A DNA stretch of 64,000 bases, taken from positions 3,100,001 through 3,164,000 of the forward strand of contig NZ_LT629692.1 of assembly GCF_900100885.1 (NCBI RefSeq), given 5' to 3'. The notes under the pieces were generated by a model, which made no database searches, was not told where the DNA came from, and worked only from the letters and a program-made list of their open reading frames with translations. The position numbers and the translations under genes were made by a program. Positions 57,405 to 64,000 of this stretch are shown one piece after another (positions within the stretch are counted from its first letter, which is position 1; each line of letters begins with the position of its first letter). This DNA is from Microbacterium pygmaeum. GTDB lineage: Bacteria; Actinomycetota; Actinomycetes; Actinomycetales; Microbacteriaceae.

Positions 57405-58184
57405 TCAGCTGCTGCGGATGTAGACCCAGGGCAGCGCGCCGATCTCGAGGCGGTGCCGAGCGGATGCGTCGCCGTCGGCGCCCTCCGCCCATTCGGCGTC
57501 CCCCTCCCAGAGGAAGACCGGGCCGTTCGGGGCGGTTCGCAGGACGGACTCGAAGCTCTGCGTTCCGCGCAGGCGCACCGCTGCCAGCAGCGACTCGACG
57601 TCGCGATGACCGGCCAGCTCGGCCAGAGTGACCCACGTCGGCGGATACAGCGCCAGCGCTCCATCGCCGTGCCGGGAGAGCGCATCCGCCGGTCGCGTCC
57701 ACATCGCGTCGACCGCCTCGTCGGGCTGCAGGGCCAGCGCCCCGGCCGGCGCGGACGCGAGGAAGAACCACGTTCGGATCCGCAGCGCGATGCCGGGCGG
57801 CGGATCCCATCGAGAGAGGCTCTGCAGGCCGGCGACCGTCAGTTCCAGTCCGGTCTCCTCGGACGTCTCGCGCACCGCGGCATACCGCGCCCGATCCTCC
57901 TCGGTCGCATCGGCGCCGAGATCCGCGCCGTCGGATGCCTCGAGCTTGCCTCCGGGGAAGACCCACGCGCCGGCGAACGATCCTCGGTCGGGGCGCTCGA
58001 GCAGCAGCACCTCGGGTCCGTCGGCACCGTCCCGCACCAGCACCACGGTCGCTGCCACGGGAACCGCGGGATCGGTCGCGTCGGCCGGGGTGCGCGGCCG
58101 ATACCGCGCGGCGGCGCTCACGAATTGCCGTTGGGTGCGGGCAGCGATCGTCTCGGGCTCCAGTGGGCGAGCGTCGTCGGTCAC
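57405..58184 (-). CDS. Nudix hydrolase with insertion in the Nudix box
   Basis: The 259-residue protein has a Nudix core: GSFAGAWVFPGGKLEASDG starts the box, but about 20 residues are inserted before AAVRETSEETGLEL, as in the NUDT8/NUDT19-type Nudix group that often acts on coenzyme A derivatives. The N-terminal half (PVAATVVLVRDGADGPEVLL) is normal for Nudix. The substrate is not known. The GTG start at 58184 follows a -10 hexamer by six bases. Confidence 0.88.
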   Translation of the reverse strand: MTDDARPLEPETIAARTQRQFVSAAARYRPRTPADATDPAVPVAATVVLVRDGADGPEVLLLERPDRGSFAGAWVFPGGKLEASDGADLGADATEEDRARYAAVRETSEETGLELTVAGLQSLSRWDPPPGIALRIRTWFFLASAPAGALALQPDEAVDAMWTRPADALSRHGDGALALYPPTWVTLAELAGHRDVESLLAAVRLRGTQSFESVLRTAPNGPVFLWEGDAEWAEGADGDASARHRLEIGALPWVYIRSS

Positions 58185-58190
58185 CCGCTC

Positions 58191-58196
58191 ACTCTA
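58191..58196 (-). promoter_or_regulatory. -10 element, leaderless start of the Nudix gene
   Basis: TAGAGT, six bases (GAGCGG), GTG at 58184. Confidence 0.6.
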
Positions 58197-58204
58197 GGCC
58201 CGGG

Positions 58205-59437
58205 TCAGGACGCGGTGACCAGCTCACGGGCCGGCGTCGAGCGACGCTCGATCCGGAAGCTGATCAGGGCGATCGCGAGCCCGCCCAGCGCCAGTGCCAC
58301 GCCGGCCCAGGCTGGTGCCACGAACCCCCAGCCGAGCGCGATGACCGCACCGCCCAGGAACGCACCGAGGCTGTTGCCGAGGTTCAGGGACGAGTGGTTC
58401 AGCGCGGCGGCGATCGACTGGTTGTCGCCGGCGACGTCCATGAGCCGCGTCTGGATCGCCGGACTCAGCGCCGATGAGACGAGGCCCGTGGCGAAGACGA
58501 AGAACCCGAGCACGAGCAGCCATTGCACCGTCAACGCCAGGGCACCCAGCACCACGGCGAGCGCGATCAGCCCGTAGACCATCGTCCGCTTCAGGTCGAG
58601 ATCGGCGAGGTAGCCGCCGACGATGTTGCCGACGGTCATGCCGAGCCCCATCAGGATGAGGATGATCGGCACCACCCACTCCGGCGAGCCGGTGATCTCG
58701 GTGATCATCGGCGCGACGTAGCTGTAGACCGCGAAGAATCCGCCGAAGCCGATCGCGCCGACGCCGAGGGTCAGCCACACCTGCCCGATCCGGAAGACCG
58801 CGAGTTCGGCCCGGAGGGTGCGGACCGGATCGCCCGGGTGCTGCGGCACGAAGAAGCCGATGCAGATCGTCGCGGCGGCGAAGATCGCGGCCACGACGAC
58901 GAAGGCGGCGCGCCACCCGAGCTGCTGTCCGAGGAGGGTTCCCAACGGGACGCCGACGACGTTCGCGATCGTCAGGCCGGTCAGCACGAATGCGACGCCC
59001 TTGGCGCGCTTGCCTGGTCCGAGGACGTCGGCGGCCACCAGCGCGCCGATGCCGAAGTACGCTCCGTGCGGGAGGCCGGCCAGGAACCGGGAGGCGGCGA
59101 CCAGCTCGAAGGTCGGCGCGACGAAGGTGAGGGCGTTAAACAGGGTCAGCGCGAGGGCGAGCACGATCATGACCCGGTGGCGTGGGAACCGGGCGACGGA
59201 TGCTGCGATCGTCGGCGCGCCCACGACGACGCCCAGCGCGTAGAGGCTGATGAGCGTCCCCGCCTGCGCGATCGCGCCCTCGGGGTTGGTCGCCCACTGG
59301 GCCGGCATCAGATCCTGCGCGATGTTCGGGAGCAGGCCCATGACGACGAACTCGGTCATGCCGATGCCGAAGCTGCCGATGGCGAGAGAAAGGAGCGCCC
59401 CCATCGCCGCACCCCTCGTCAGAGTCGAGGAGGTCAC
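58205..59437 (-). CDS. MFS exporter (sugar or drug efflux type)
   Basis: The 410-residue protein has twelve membrane helices and starts LLSLAIGSFGIGMTEFVVMG, a signature of the AraJ/YdhP group of efflux transporters (sugars, arabinose or chloramphenicol). The loop between helices 2 and 3 is VARFPRHRVMIV. Substrate unknown. The start is GTG at 59437 with a leaderless promoter. Confidence 0.88.
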   Translation of the reverse strand: MTSSTLTRGAAMGALLSLAIGSFGIGMTEFVVMGLLPNIAQDLMPAQWATNPEGAIAQAGTLISLYALGVVVGAPTIAASVARFPRHRVMIVLALALTLFNALTFVAPTFELVAASRFLAGLPHGAYFGIGALVAADVLGPGKRAKGVAFVLTGLTIANVVGVPLGTLLGQQLGWRAAFVVVAAIFAAATICIGFFVPQHPGDPVRTLRAELAVFRIGQVWLTLGVGAIGFGGFFAVYSYVAPMITEITGSPEWVVPIILILMGLGMTVGNIVGGYLADLDLKRTMVYGLIALAVVLGALALTVQWLLVLGFFVFATGLVSSALSPAIQTRLMDVAGDNQSIAAALNHSSLNLGNSLGAFLGGAVIALGWGFVAPAWAGVALALGGLAIALISFRIERRSTPARELVTAS

Positions 59438-59443
59438 GCCGTC

Positions 59444-59449
59444 ATGGTA
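59444..59449 (-). promoter_or_regulatory. -10 element, leaderless start of the MFS exporter
   Basis: TACCAT, six bases (GACGGC), GTG at 59437. Confidence 0.55.
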
Positions 59450-59523
59450 GCGCGCGCGACAGCATCCTGTCGAATCGATTCGAAGCGGAATCGGGACGCC
59501 CGCGTGGCGGACGTGCCCCCACC

Positions 59524-59871
59524 TCAGAAGACGTCGATCGGGTCGTCCGGCGTCTCGCCCAGAGCCTGCTCCAGGCGCTCGATCTTGCCGTCCAACTCGC
59601 CGGTGCGGCCGGGCCGGATGTCGGCCTTCAGTACGAGTGAGACTCGCGACCCGAACGGCAGGACGGCCTCGGTCGCACGCTTGACGACGTCGAAGACCTC
59701 ATCCCACTCCCCCTCGATCTCGGTGAACATCGAGGTGGTGCGATGCGGAAGGCCGGACTCGCGGACGACGCGTACGGCTGCCGCGACCGCATCGTGGACC
59801 GAACCGTCCGCCGCAGCATCGATGCCGGACTGCGGTGTGCCGCTCGGAGCGACGGAGAAGGCGACGAGCAT
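59524..59871 (-). CDS. Thiamine-binding protein (MTH1187/YkoF-like, DUF77)
   Basis: The 115-residue protein fits the MTH1187 family: MLVAFSVAPSGTP at the start and GLPHRTTSMFTEIEGEWDEVF in the centre. Members are small thiamine- or thiamine-phosphate-binding ferredoxin-like proteins. No thiamine biosynthesis or transport gene and no TPP riboswitch is adjacent. It follows the GT87 gene by 25 bases and has a GAGG ribosome binding site within the gap. Confidence 0.88.
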   Translation of the reverse strand: MLVAFSVAPSGTPQSGIDAAADGSVHDAVAAAVRVVRESGLPHRTTSMFTEIEGEWDEVFDVVKRATEAVLPFGSRVSLVLKADIRPGRTGELDGKIERLEQALGETPDDPIDVF

Positions 59872-59896
59872 GCGGACCTCGGTTCTGGATGTGCGC

Positions 59897-61123
59897 TCAG
59901 GCGGGCGCGGCGACGCGCTCGGCCGGGACGGCGGTGCGCGCGTGCGCGGGCACCCGCGCCAGGCGGATGACGACCCACACGAGCAGGACGACGAAGAGGA
60001 TGTTGCGCAGGGTCAGCAGCGCAGAGGGCACCGGCCACGCTGCGAGCATCAGGTAGTAGGTGATCGGATACACGAGCTGCGTGAGCAGCGCGATGCCCAG
60101 CGCCAGCGAGGCGGGCCCCCACCATCGGTGCCGGTCGATCACCAGCCCGACCACGAGCGGGGCGATGATCCAGCTGACGTATTGGGGCGAGCCCACCTTG
60201 TTGAAGACGATCAGGGCGAGCACCAGCGCGAGCGCGAGCGGCGGGAAGAGTGTCACGAACCGGGCTCCGCGCCAGGCGCGGTACGCGCCGAGTCCGGCGA
60301 TCGCGGCCACCGCGATCACGAGGACGGGCGTCATGACGTCGATCACGGTCTGCACGTGCGGGCCCACCACCTCGAAGGTGAGGAGGTCCTCGTTGTAGAC
60401 GATCCGTGAGCCGGGGATGCCCAGCACCGCGCCCCACAGGTAGAAGGTGCTCACCGGCGCTTCGACCTGGAGCCCGCGGTCGGCCTGGTCGGTGATGAAG
60501 CCGAACGCGTGGCGGGCGCCTCCGGCGGCGAAGACGACCGCGAGCGTCGCCGCCGAGACGATCAGCGCGCCCCCGAGCACGGTGAGCCGGCGCCGCAGGG
60601 CGATGACCGCCGCCCCGATCATGGCCGCGGGCCAGACCTTGATCCACGTCGCGACGGCCAGCAGGATCGAGCCGAGCAGGGGGCGTCCGACCAGCCACAG
60701 GCAGCCCGCGATCGCGATCGCCGCGGTGAGTCCGTCGAGCCGGTACATGCCGACGGGTCCGAGCAGCGCCGTGAAGGCCAGCCAGAACCACGCCGCAGTC
60801 CATCGTCCGGTCGAGCGGGCGCGGCCGACCAGCATCGCGAAGACCAGTGCGTCGCAGATCGTGATGAAGATGGCCCAGGCCACCTCGTAGCCGGCGATGA
60901 AGGTGAACGTCTGGGCTAGGACCATCGGCACGAGCGCGAGCTGCGGATACACCCAGGTCTCGGTGATGCCGACGATCCCGTGCCCGGCCAGCGCGGCCCT
61001 GGACCAGGGGTCGTAGACGTTGGTGACATCGCCCATCGGACCGTTGGGGAGGACGAATCCCAGGATCGCCACGAGGACGTGCACGACGACGAACGCGATC
61101 CACAGCAAGCCCCGTCTCGACAC
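59897..61123 (-). CDS. Glycosyltransferase family 87 polyprenol-sugar mannosyltransferase-like protein
   Basis: The 408-residue multi-spanning protein (about ten helices) fits DUF2029/GT87, the alpha-mannosyltransferases that use polyprenyl-phosphate mannose on the outer face of the membrane. The extracytoplasmic loop after helix 1 holds the acid motif NVYDPWSRAAL, with the Asp expected for catalysis. In actinobacteria these extend lipomannan-like glycans; the DUF2993 protein at 22.3 kb is another candidate for that pathway. The GTG at 61123 lies six bases after TAGACT. Confidence 0.88.
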   Translation of the reverse strand: MSRRGLLWIAFVVVHVLVAILGFVLPNGPMGDVTNVYDPWSRAALAGHGIVGITETWVYPQLALVPMVLAQTFTFIAGYEVAWAIFITICDALVFAMLVGRARSTGRWTAAWFWLAFTALLGPVGMYRLDGLTAAIAIAGCLWLVGRPLLGSILLAVATWIKVWPAAMIGAAVIALRRRLTVLGGALIVSAATLAVVFAAGGARHAFGFITDQADRGLQVEAPVSTFYLWGAVLGIPGSRIVYNEDLLTFEVVGPHVQTVIDVMTPVLVIAVAAIAGLGAYRAWRGARFVTLFPPLALALVLALIVFNKVGSPQYVSWIIAPLVVGLVIDRHRWWGPASLALGIALLTQLVYPITYYLMLAAWPVPSALLTLRNILFVVLLVWVVIRLARVPAHARTAVPAERVAAPA

Positions 61124-61129
61124 CCGTCG

Positions 61130-61135
61130 AGTCTA
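61130..61135 (-). promoter_or_regulatory. -10 element, leaderless start of the GT87 gene
   Basis: TAGACT, six bases (CGACGG), GTG at 61123. Confidence 0.65.
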
Positions 61136-61230
61136 CGGCGCGCCGGTGGGCGTCCCGTTCCGTGCGCAGCGGTCTGCTGCGCAGCCGGCCGGCCGGTTTG
61201 CCAGGCGGCTCAGCGCCCAGCGCGCACGCC

Positions 61231-62139
61231 TCAGCGCAGCGCGAGCAGAGCGCCGAGCACGACCGGCAGCGCGTGCGCGACCTCCAGCGCGACGATCGGC
61301 CGACCGGGACCGTCGAGCTTCGCACCCGATGCGGTCTCGCCAGGGCTCGACTGCCCGGTGGCGACCCGCGCTGCGGCGCCATGGAGCCATGCCGCGGTCG
61401 CGGCCAGCTCGGCGAGCGCGTCGAGGGTGACGGCGCCGTCGGCGGCGCGTGCGGCCACGAGAGCGCCCAGCGCGCCCGCGAGCACGTCGCCGGTGCCGGC
61501 AGCGGCCAGCCAGGGAGTCCCCTCCGACACGGCGCGGACCTGCCCCGTCGGGGTCGCGACGAGCGTGCGGGCGCCCTTGAGCAGCACCACGCCGCCGAGG
61601 CCCGCCGACGTCTCGGCGACGGCGGCAGCGGCATCCGTGCTCGTGTCCTTCAGGTCGATCGGAGCAAGTCCGAGTTGCTCCCGCAGGCGGGCGAACTCCC
61701 CGGCGTGCGGCGTCACGACCAGCGGCGCCCGCGCGCCGGCAGCCAGATCGAGGGCGCCGGCGTCGACGACGACCGGCACGTCCCCCGCGAGCAGTGCCCG
61801 CAGCGCCGTCGTCTCATCGGCGGACCGATCCGCAGCGGATGTCCCCGAGCCGATCACCCAGGTCTGCACCCGTCCGTCCGCTGTCACCGTTTCGGGTCGC
61901 CGCTGCAGCACCAGATCGCGAGGCCGCTCCGGCCCCAGATAGCGGACCATCCCCGCTCCTGCTCGCCAGGCGGCCTCGACGCCGAGGACCGCGGCACCCG
62001 GGAACGCTTCCGATCCGGTTCGCAGCCCGACGACCCCACGGGAATACTTGTCGTCGGCGTCCGTTGGGATCCGGAGTGCGCGAGCCGCGTCCTGCGCCGT
62101 CCACGTTTCGACCTCGTCGTCTCCCCGCTCGCCCGCCAT
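61231..62139 (-). CDS. nnrD: ADP-dependent NAD(P)H-hydrate dehydratase
   Basis: The 302-residue ribokinase-like enzyme repairs hydrated NAD(P)H. It has VVGLRTGSEAFPGAAVLGV, the motif LVVTPHAGEFARLR and the C-terminal LAAAGTGDVLAGALGALVA, where the Asp is the catalytic base. The epimerase (NnrE) domain usually fused or adjacent is absent here. It starts at ATG 62139 behind a leaderless promoter and is back to back with the OYE-family gene. Confidence 0.93.
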   Translation of the reverse strand: MAGERGDDEVETWTAQDAARALRIPTDADDKYSRGVVGLRTGSEAFPGAAVLGVEAAWRAGAGMVRYLGPERPRDLVLQRRPETVTADGRVQTWVIGSGTSAADRSADETTALRALLAGDVPVVVDAGALDLAAGARAPLVVTPHAGEFARLREQLGLAPIDLKDTSTDAAAAVAETSAGLGGVVLLKGARTLVATPTGQVRAVSEGTPWLAAAGTGDVLAGALGALVAARAADGAVTLDALAELAATAAWLHGAAARVATGQSSPGETASGAKLDGPGRPIVALEVAHALPVVLGALLALR

Positions 62140-62145
62140 GGCGAC

Positions 62146-62151
62146 ACCCTA
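62146..62151 (-). promoter_or_regulatory. -10 element, leaderless start of nnrD
   Basis: TAGGGT, six bases (GTCGCC), ATG at 62139. Confidence 0.65.
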
Positions 62152-62170
62152 CCCGCGTTGGAGTTCCTCC

Positions 62171-63238
62171 TTGTCCCTCCTCTTCTCTCCCCTCGCCCTT
62201 GGCCGACTGACCGCGCGGAACCGGCTGTGGGTCGCCCCGATGTGCCAGTACAGCGCCGTCGACGGGGTCCCCCAGGAGTGGCATCACACCCACCTCGCGC
62301 AGTTCGCCTCCGGCGGTGCGGGCATCGTGATCGCGGAGGCGACGGCGGTCTCGTCCGAGGGGCGCATCTCGCCCGAGGACACCGGGCTCTACAACGACGC
62401 GCAGCGCGACGCGTGGGCGCCGATCACGGCGGCGATCCGGGCCCGCGGAGCGCTCGCGGGCGTGCAGCTGGCCCACGCGGGGCGAAAGGCCTCGACGTGG
62501 TCGCCGTTCTCCGGGCGCCGGGGGTCGGTCCCGTCGGACGAGGGCGGATGGCAGCCCGTCGCACCATCGGCGATCGCGTTCGACGGGTTCGCCGAGCCCG
62601 TCGCCATGGACGCGTCGGCCATCGACCGCCTCGTCGCGGATTTCGCCGCAGCCGCCGGGCGTGCGATCGAGGCCGGCTTCGAGGTCCTCGAGATCCATGC
62701 CGCGCACGGCTACCTCCTGCACCAGTTCCTCTCGCCGCTGTCGAACTCCCGCGACGACGAGTACGGCGGATCCCTGGAGAACCGCGCCCGACTGCTGCTG
62801 CGCGTCGTCGACGCGGTGAGGGATGCCGCACCCGATGCGCCGCTCCTGGTGCGCTTCTCGGCATCGGACTGGGCGCCGGGCGGCTGGGACCTCGAGGAGA
62901 CGACCATGATCGCCCGCGAGGTCGCCGCGCGGGGGGCCGATCTTGTGGACATCTCCAGCGGTGGTCTCGTGGCCTCGCAGCAGATCGTCGTCGGCCCGGG
63001 GTACCAGGTCGACTTCGCCGCGCAGGTGCGCCGCGGCGCCGGCGTGCCGGTCAGCGCCGTCGGACTGATCACGGATGCGGCGCAGGCCGAGGCGATCCTC
63101 GCCTCCGGCGACGCGGACGCGATCATGGCGGGCAGGGAGTGGCTCCGTGACCCGCACTTCGCGCTCCGCGCCTCCGGCGAGCTGGGCGCCGACATCGACT
63201 ACTGGCCGAAGCAGTACGTCCGCGCGCGTCCGGCCTGA
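62171..63238 (+). CDS. NADH:flavin oxidoreductase (old yellow enzyme, YqjM type)
   Basis: The 355-residue FMN enzyme reduces activated double bonds. It starts SLLFSPLALGRLTARNRLWV, with PMCQYSA binding the flavin, VQLAHAGRK and HAAHGYLLHQFLSPLSN carrying the substrate-binding His pair, and AGREWLRDPHFALR at the C-terminus, all of the YqjM-like class. I choose TTG 62171, seven bases after GGAG, because it gives the standard N-terminus; an ATG at 62138 would overlap the nnrD start codon on the other strand. Confidence 0.9.
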   Translation: MSLLFSPLALGRLTARNRLWVAPMCQYSAVDGVPQEWHHTHLAQFASGGAGIVIAEATAVSSEGRISPEDTGLYNDAQRDAWAPITAAIRARGALAGVQLAHAGRKASTWSPFSGRRGSVPSDEGGWQPVAPSAIAFDGFAEPVAMDASAIDRLVADFAAAAGRAIEAGFEVLEIHAAHGYLLHQFLSPLSNSRDDEYGGSLENRARLLLRVVDAVRDAAPDAPLLVRFSASDWAPGGWDLEETTMIAREVAARGADLVDISSGGLVASQQIVVGPGYQVDFAAQVRRGAGVPVSAVGLITDAAQAEAILASGDADAIMAGREWLRDPHFALRASGELGADIDYWPKQYVRARPA

Positions 63239-63265
63239 CCCTCCTCGGGCCGGACGCGGCGCGGA

Positions 63266-64000
63266 TCAGCCGCGGCGGCGCGTCGCGTCCTGCACTTCGC
63301 CGATCAGCTCTTCGATGATGTCCTCGAGGAAGAGCACCGCAGTCGTCTCCCCAGCCTCGTTGCGCACGCGCGCGAGGTGGCGGCCCGCCCGGCGCATCAG
63401 CGCCAGCGCGTCCTCGAGGTCGGTGCTCTCCAGCACCGGGACCATCTGGTGGATGCGCTTGGCCGGAATCGGCTGGACCACGTCGGCCGCAGCATCCGGA
63501 CCCTCCGCCGCCCGCAGGATGTCCTTGAGATGCACGTAGCCCAGCGGCACGCCCGCGTCGTCCACGATCACGTATCGGGAGAAGCCGTGCTTGGCGACGG
63601 AGCGCTCGATCTTGTGCGGGGTCACCGACTCCGGAAGGGTCACCAGCTGCGAGAGCGGCACAGCGATGTCCTTGGCCTTCTTGTCGGTGAATTCCAGCGC
63701 GGCGGACACCGTGCCGGCCGCGTCGTCCAGGACGCCCTCGATGCGCGACTGGTTGACGATCGTCGTGACCTCTTCGAGGGTGAAGGTCGAGGCCGCCTCA
63801 TCCTTCGGCTCGACGCCGAACAGCCGGACCGCGTGGTTGGCGATCCAGTTCAGGGTGACGATCACCGGGTGGAAGAGCTTCGAGACCCACACCAGCGGCG
63901 TGGCGAGCATCAGCACCGCGCGGTCGGGAACCGAGAACGCGAGGTTCTTGGGGACCATCTCGCCGAACACGACGTGCAGGTACGAGACCAGCAGCAGCGC
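63266..64000 (-). CDS. CNNM/CorC-type hemolysin-family protein, 5' part outside the window
   Basis: The visible 245 residues are the C-terminal part of a CNNM transporter-like protein. The frame runs through 64000 without a start. The end of the DUF21 membrane domain (LLLVSYLHVVFGEMVPKNLA) is followed by the domain-boundary segment EVTTIVNQSRIEGVL and two CBS domains (DDAAGTVSAALEFTD to VVQPIPAKRIHQMVPV). The usual C-terminal CorC/HlyC domain is absent or very short, since the stop follows soon after FLEDIIEELIGEVQDATRRRG. It probably moves or senses magnesium or cobalt. Confidence 0.88.
   Translation of the reverse strand, partial: ALLLVSYLHVVFGEMVPKNLAFSVPDRAVLMLATPLVWVSKLFHPVIVTLNWIANHAVRLFGVEPKDEAASTFTLEEVTTIVNQSRIEGVLDDAAGTVSAALEFTDKKAKDIAVPLSQLVTLPESVTPHKIERSVAKHGFSRYVIVDDAGVPLGYVHLKDILRAAEGPDAAADVVQPIPAKRIHQMVPVLESTDLEDALALMRRAGRHLARVRNEAGETTAVLFLEDIIEELIGEVQDATRRRG

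Noticed and set aside
59872..59896. TPP riboswitch for the thiamine-binding protein
   Set aside because: The gap is only 25 bases, too short, and no thi-box pattern is present.

Overview
The window is chromosomal DNA from a high-GC actinobacterium. Gene content, gene order and protein style (ATP synthase operon headed by a WecA/TsaC/PrmC block, a Rho with a very long disordered N-terminus, DUF3097, DUF2332, DUF2993, NnrD) point to Microbacteriaceae, most likely Microbacterium or a close relative; this is inference from recognised families, not a database match. Codon use looks fairly even and almost all of it is ordinary core and near-core chromosome. I see no CRISPR array, rRNA gene, intact prophage, insertion sequence or replication origin.

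Layout. 1-14996 (mostly minus strand): the 3' end of yaaA, the complete F0F1 ATP synthase operon atpBEFHAGDC, preceded by an AtpI-position membrane protein, wecA, tsaC and prmC; a plus-strand cysK-cysE pair, a small holin-like membrane protein and a hydrolase lie between prmC and prfA. 15017-24766 (minus): rho, then thrB, thrC, hom, lysA, a DUF2993 protein and argS, i.e. the aspartate-family amino acid block. 24829-31398: transglutaminase-like and SGNH proteins, a tRNA-Arg(CCG), and just downstream a small region with signs of decay (a frame-shifted zinc-ribbon-like ORF and a choice-of-anchor A gene with a stop codon in its signal peptide) beside an alkyl sulfatase. 31652-36088: an SMR exporter under a guanidine-III riboswitch, a CPBP protease-like protein, an MFS transporter, trmB and DUF3097. 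36241-43273: TPM/PspA envelope-stress type proteins, an arginase-family protein, a small HEXXH protein, a siderophore-interaction domain protein behind a DtxR/IdeR-like box, an AhpD-like protein and a hydrolase. 43412-48390: a five-gene Opp/Dpp peptide ABC transporter. 48432-53956: an M4 (protealysin-like) protease with an emfourin-like inhibitor gene, a GNAT, ung, a phosphoribosyltransferase, an SDR and metY. 54047-64000: a toroid-fold protein, DUF2332, metX, Nudix, an MFS exporter, a thiamine-binding protein, a GT87 mannosyltransferase-like protein, nnrD, an old-yellow-enzyme homologue and the 3' part of a CNNM/CorC protein.

How the genes work together. The aspartate-family and sulfur genes (hom, thrC, thrB, lysA, metX, metY, cysK, cysE) cover homoserine to threonine, lysine, homocysteine and cysteine, but the methionine and cysteine pairs are dispersed rather than clustered. 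prfA, prmC and tsaC are translation-support genes around the ATP synthase operon.

Two signals go beyond routine annotation. First, a 41-nt guanidine-III riboswitch lies immediately upstream of the SMR exporter, whose function it predicts. Second, about twenty genes start exactly six bases after a TANNNT-like -10 hexamer with no Shine-Dalgarno sequence, which predicts widespread leaderless transcription and was used here to choose several starts.
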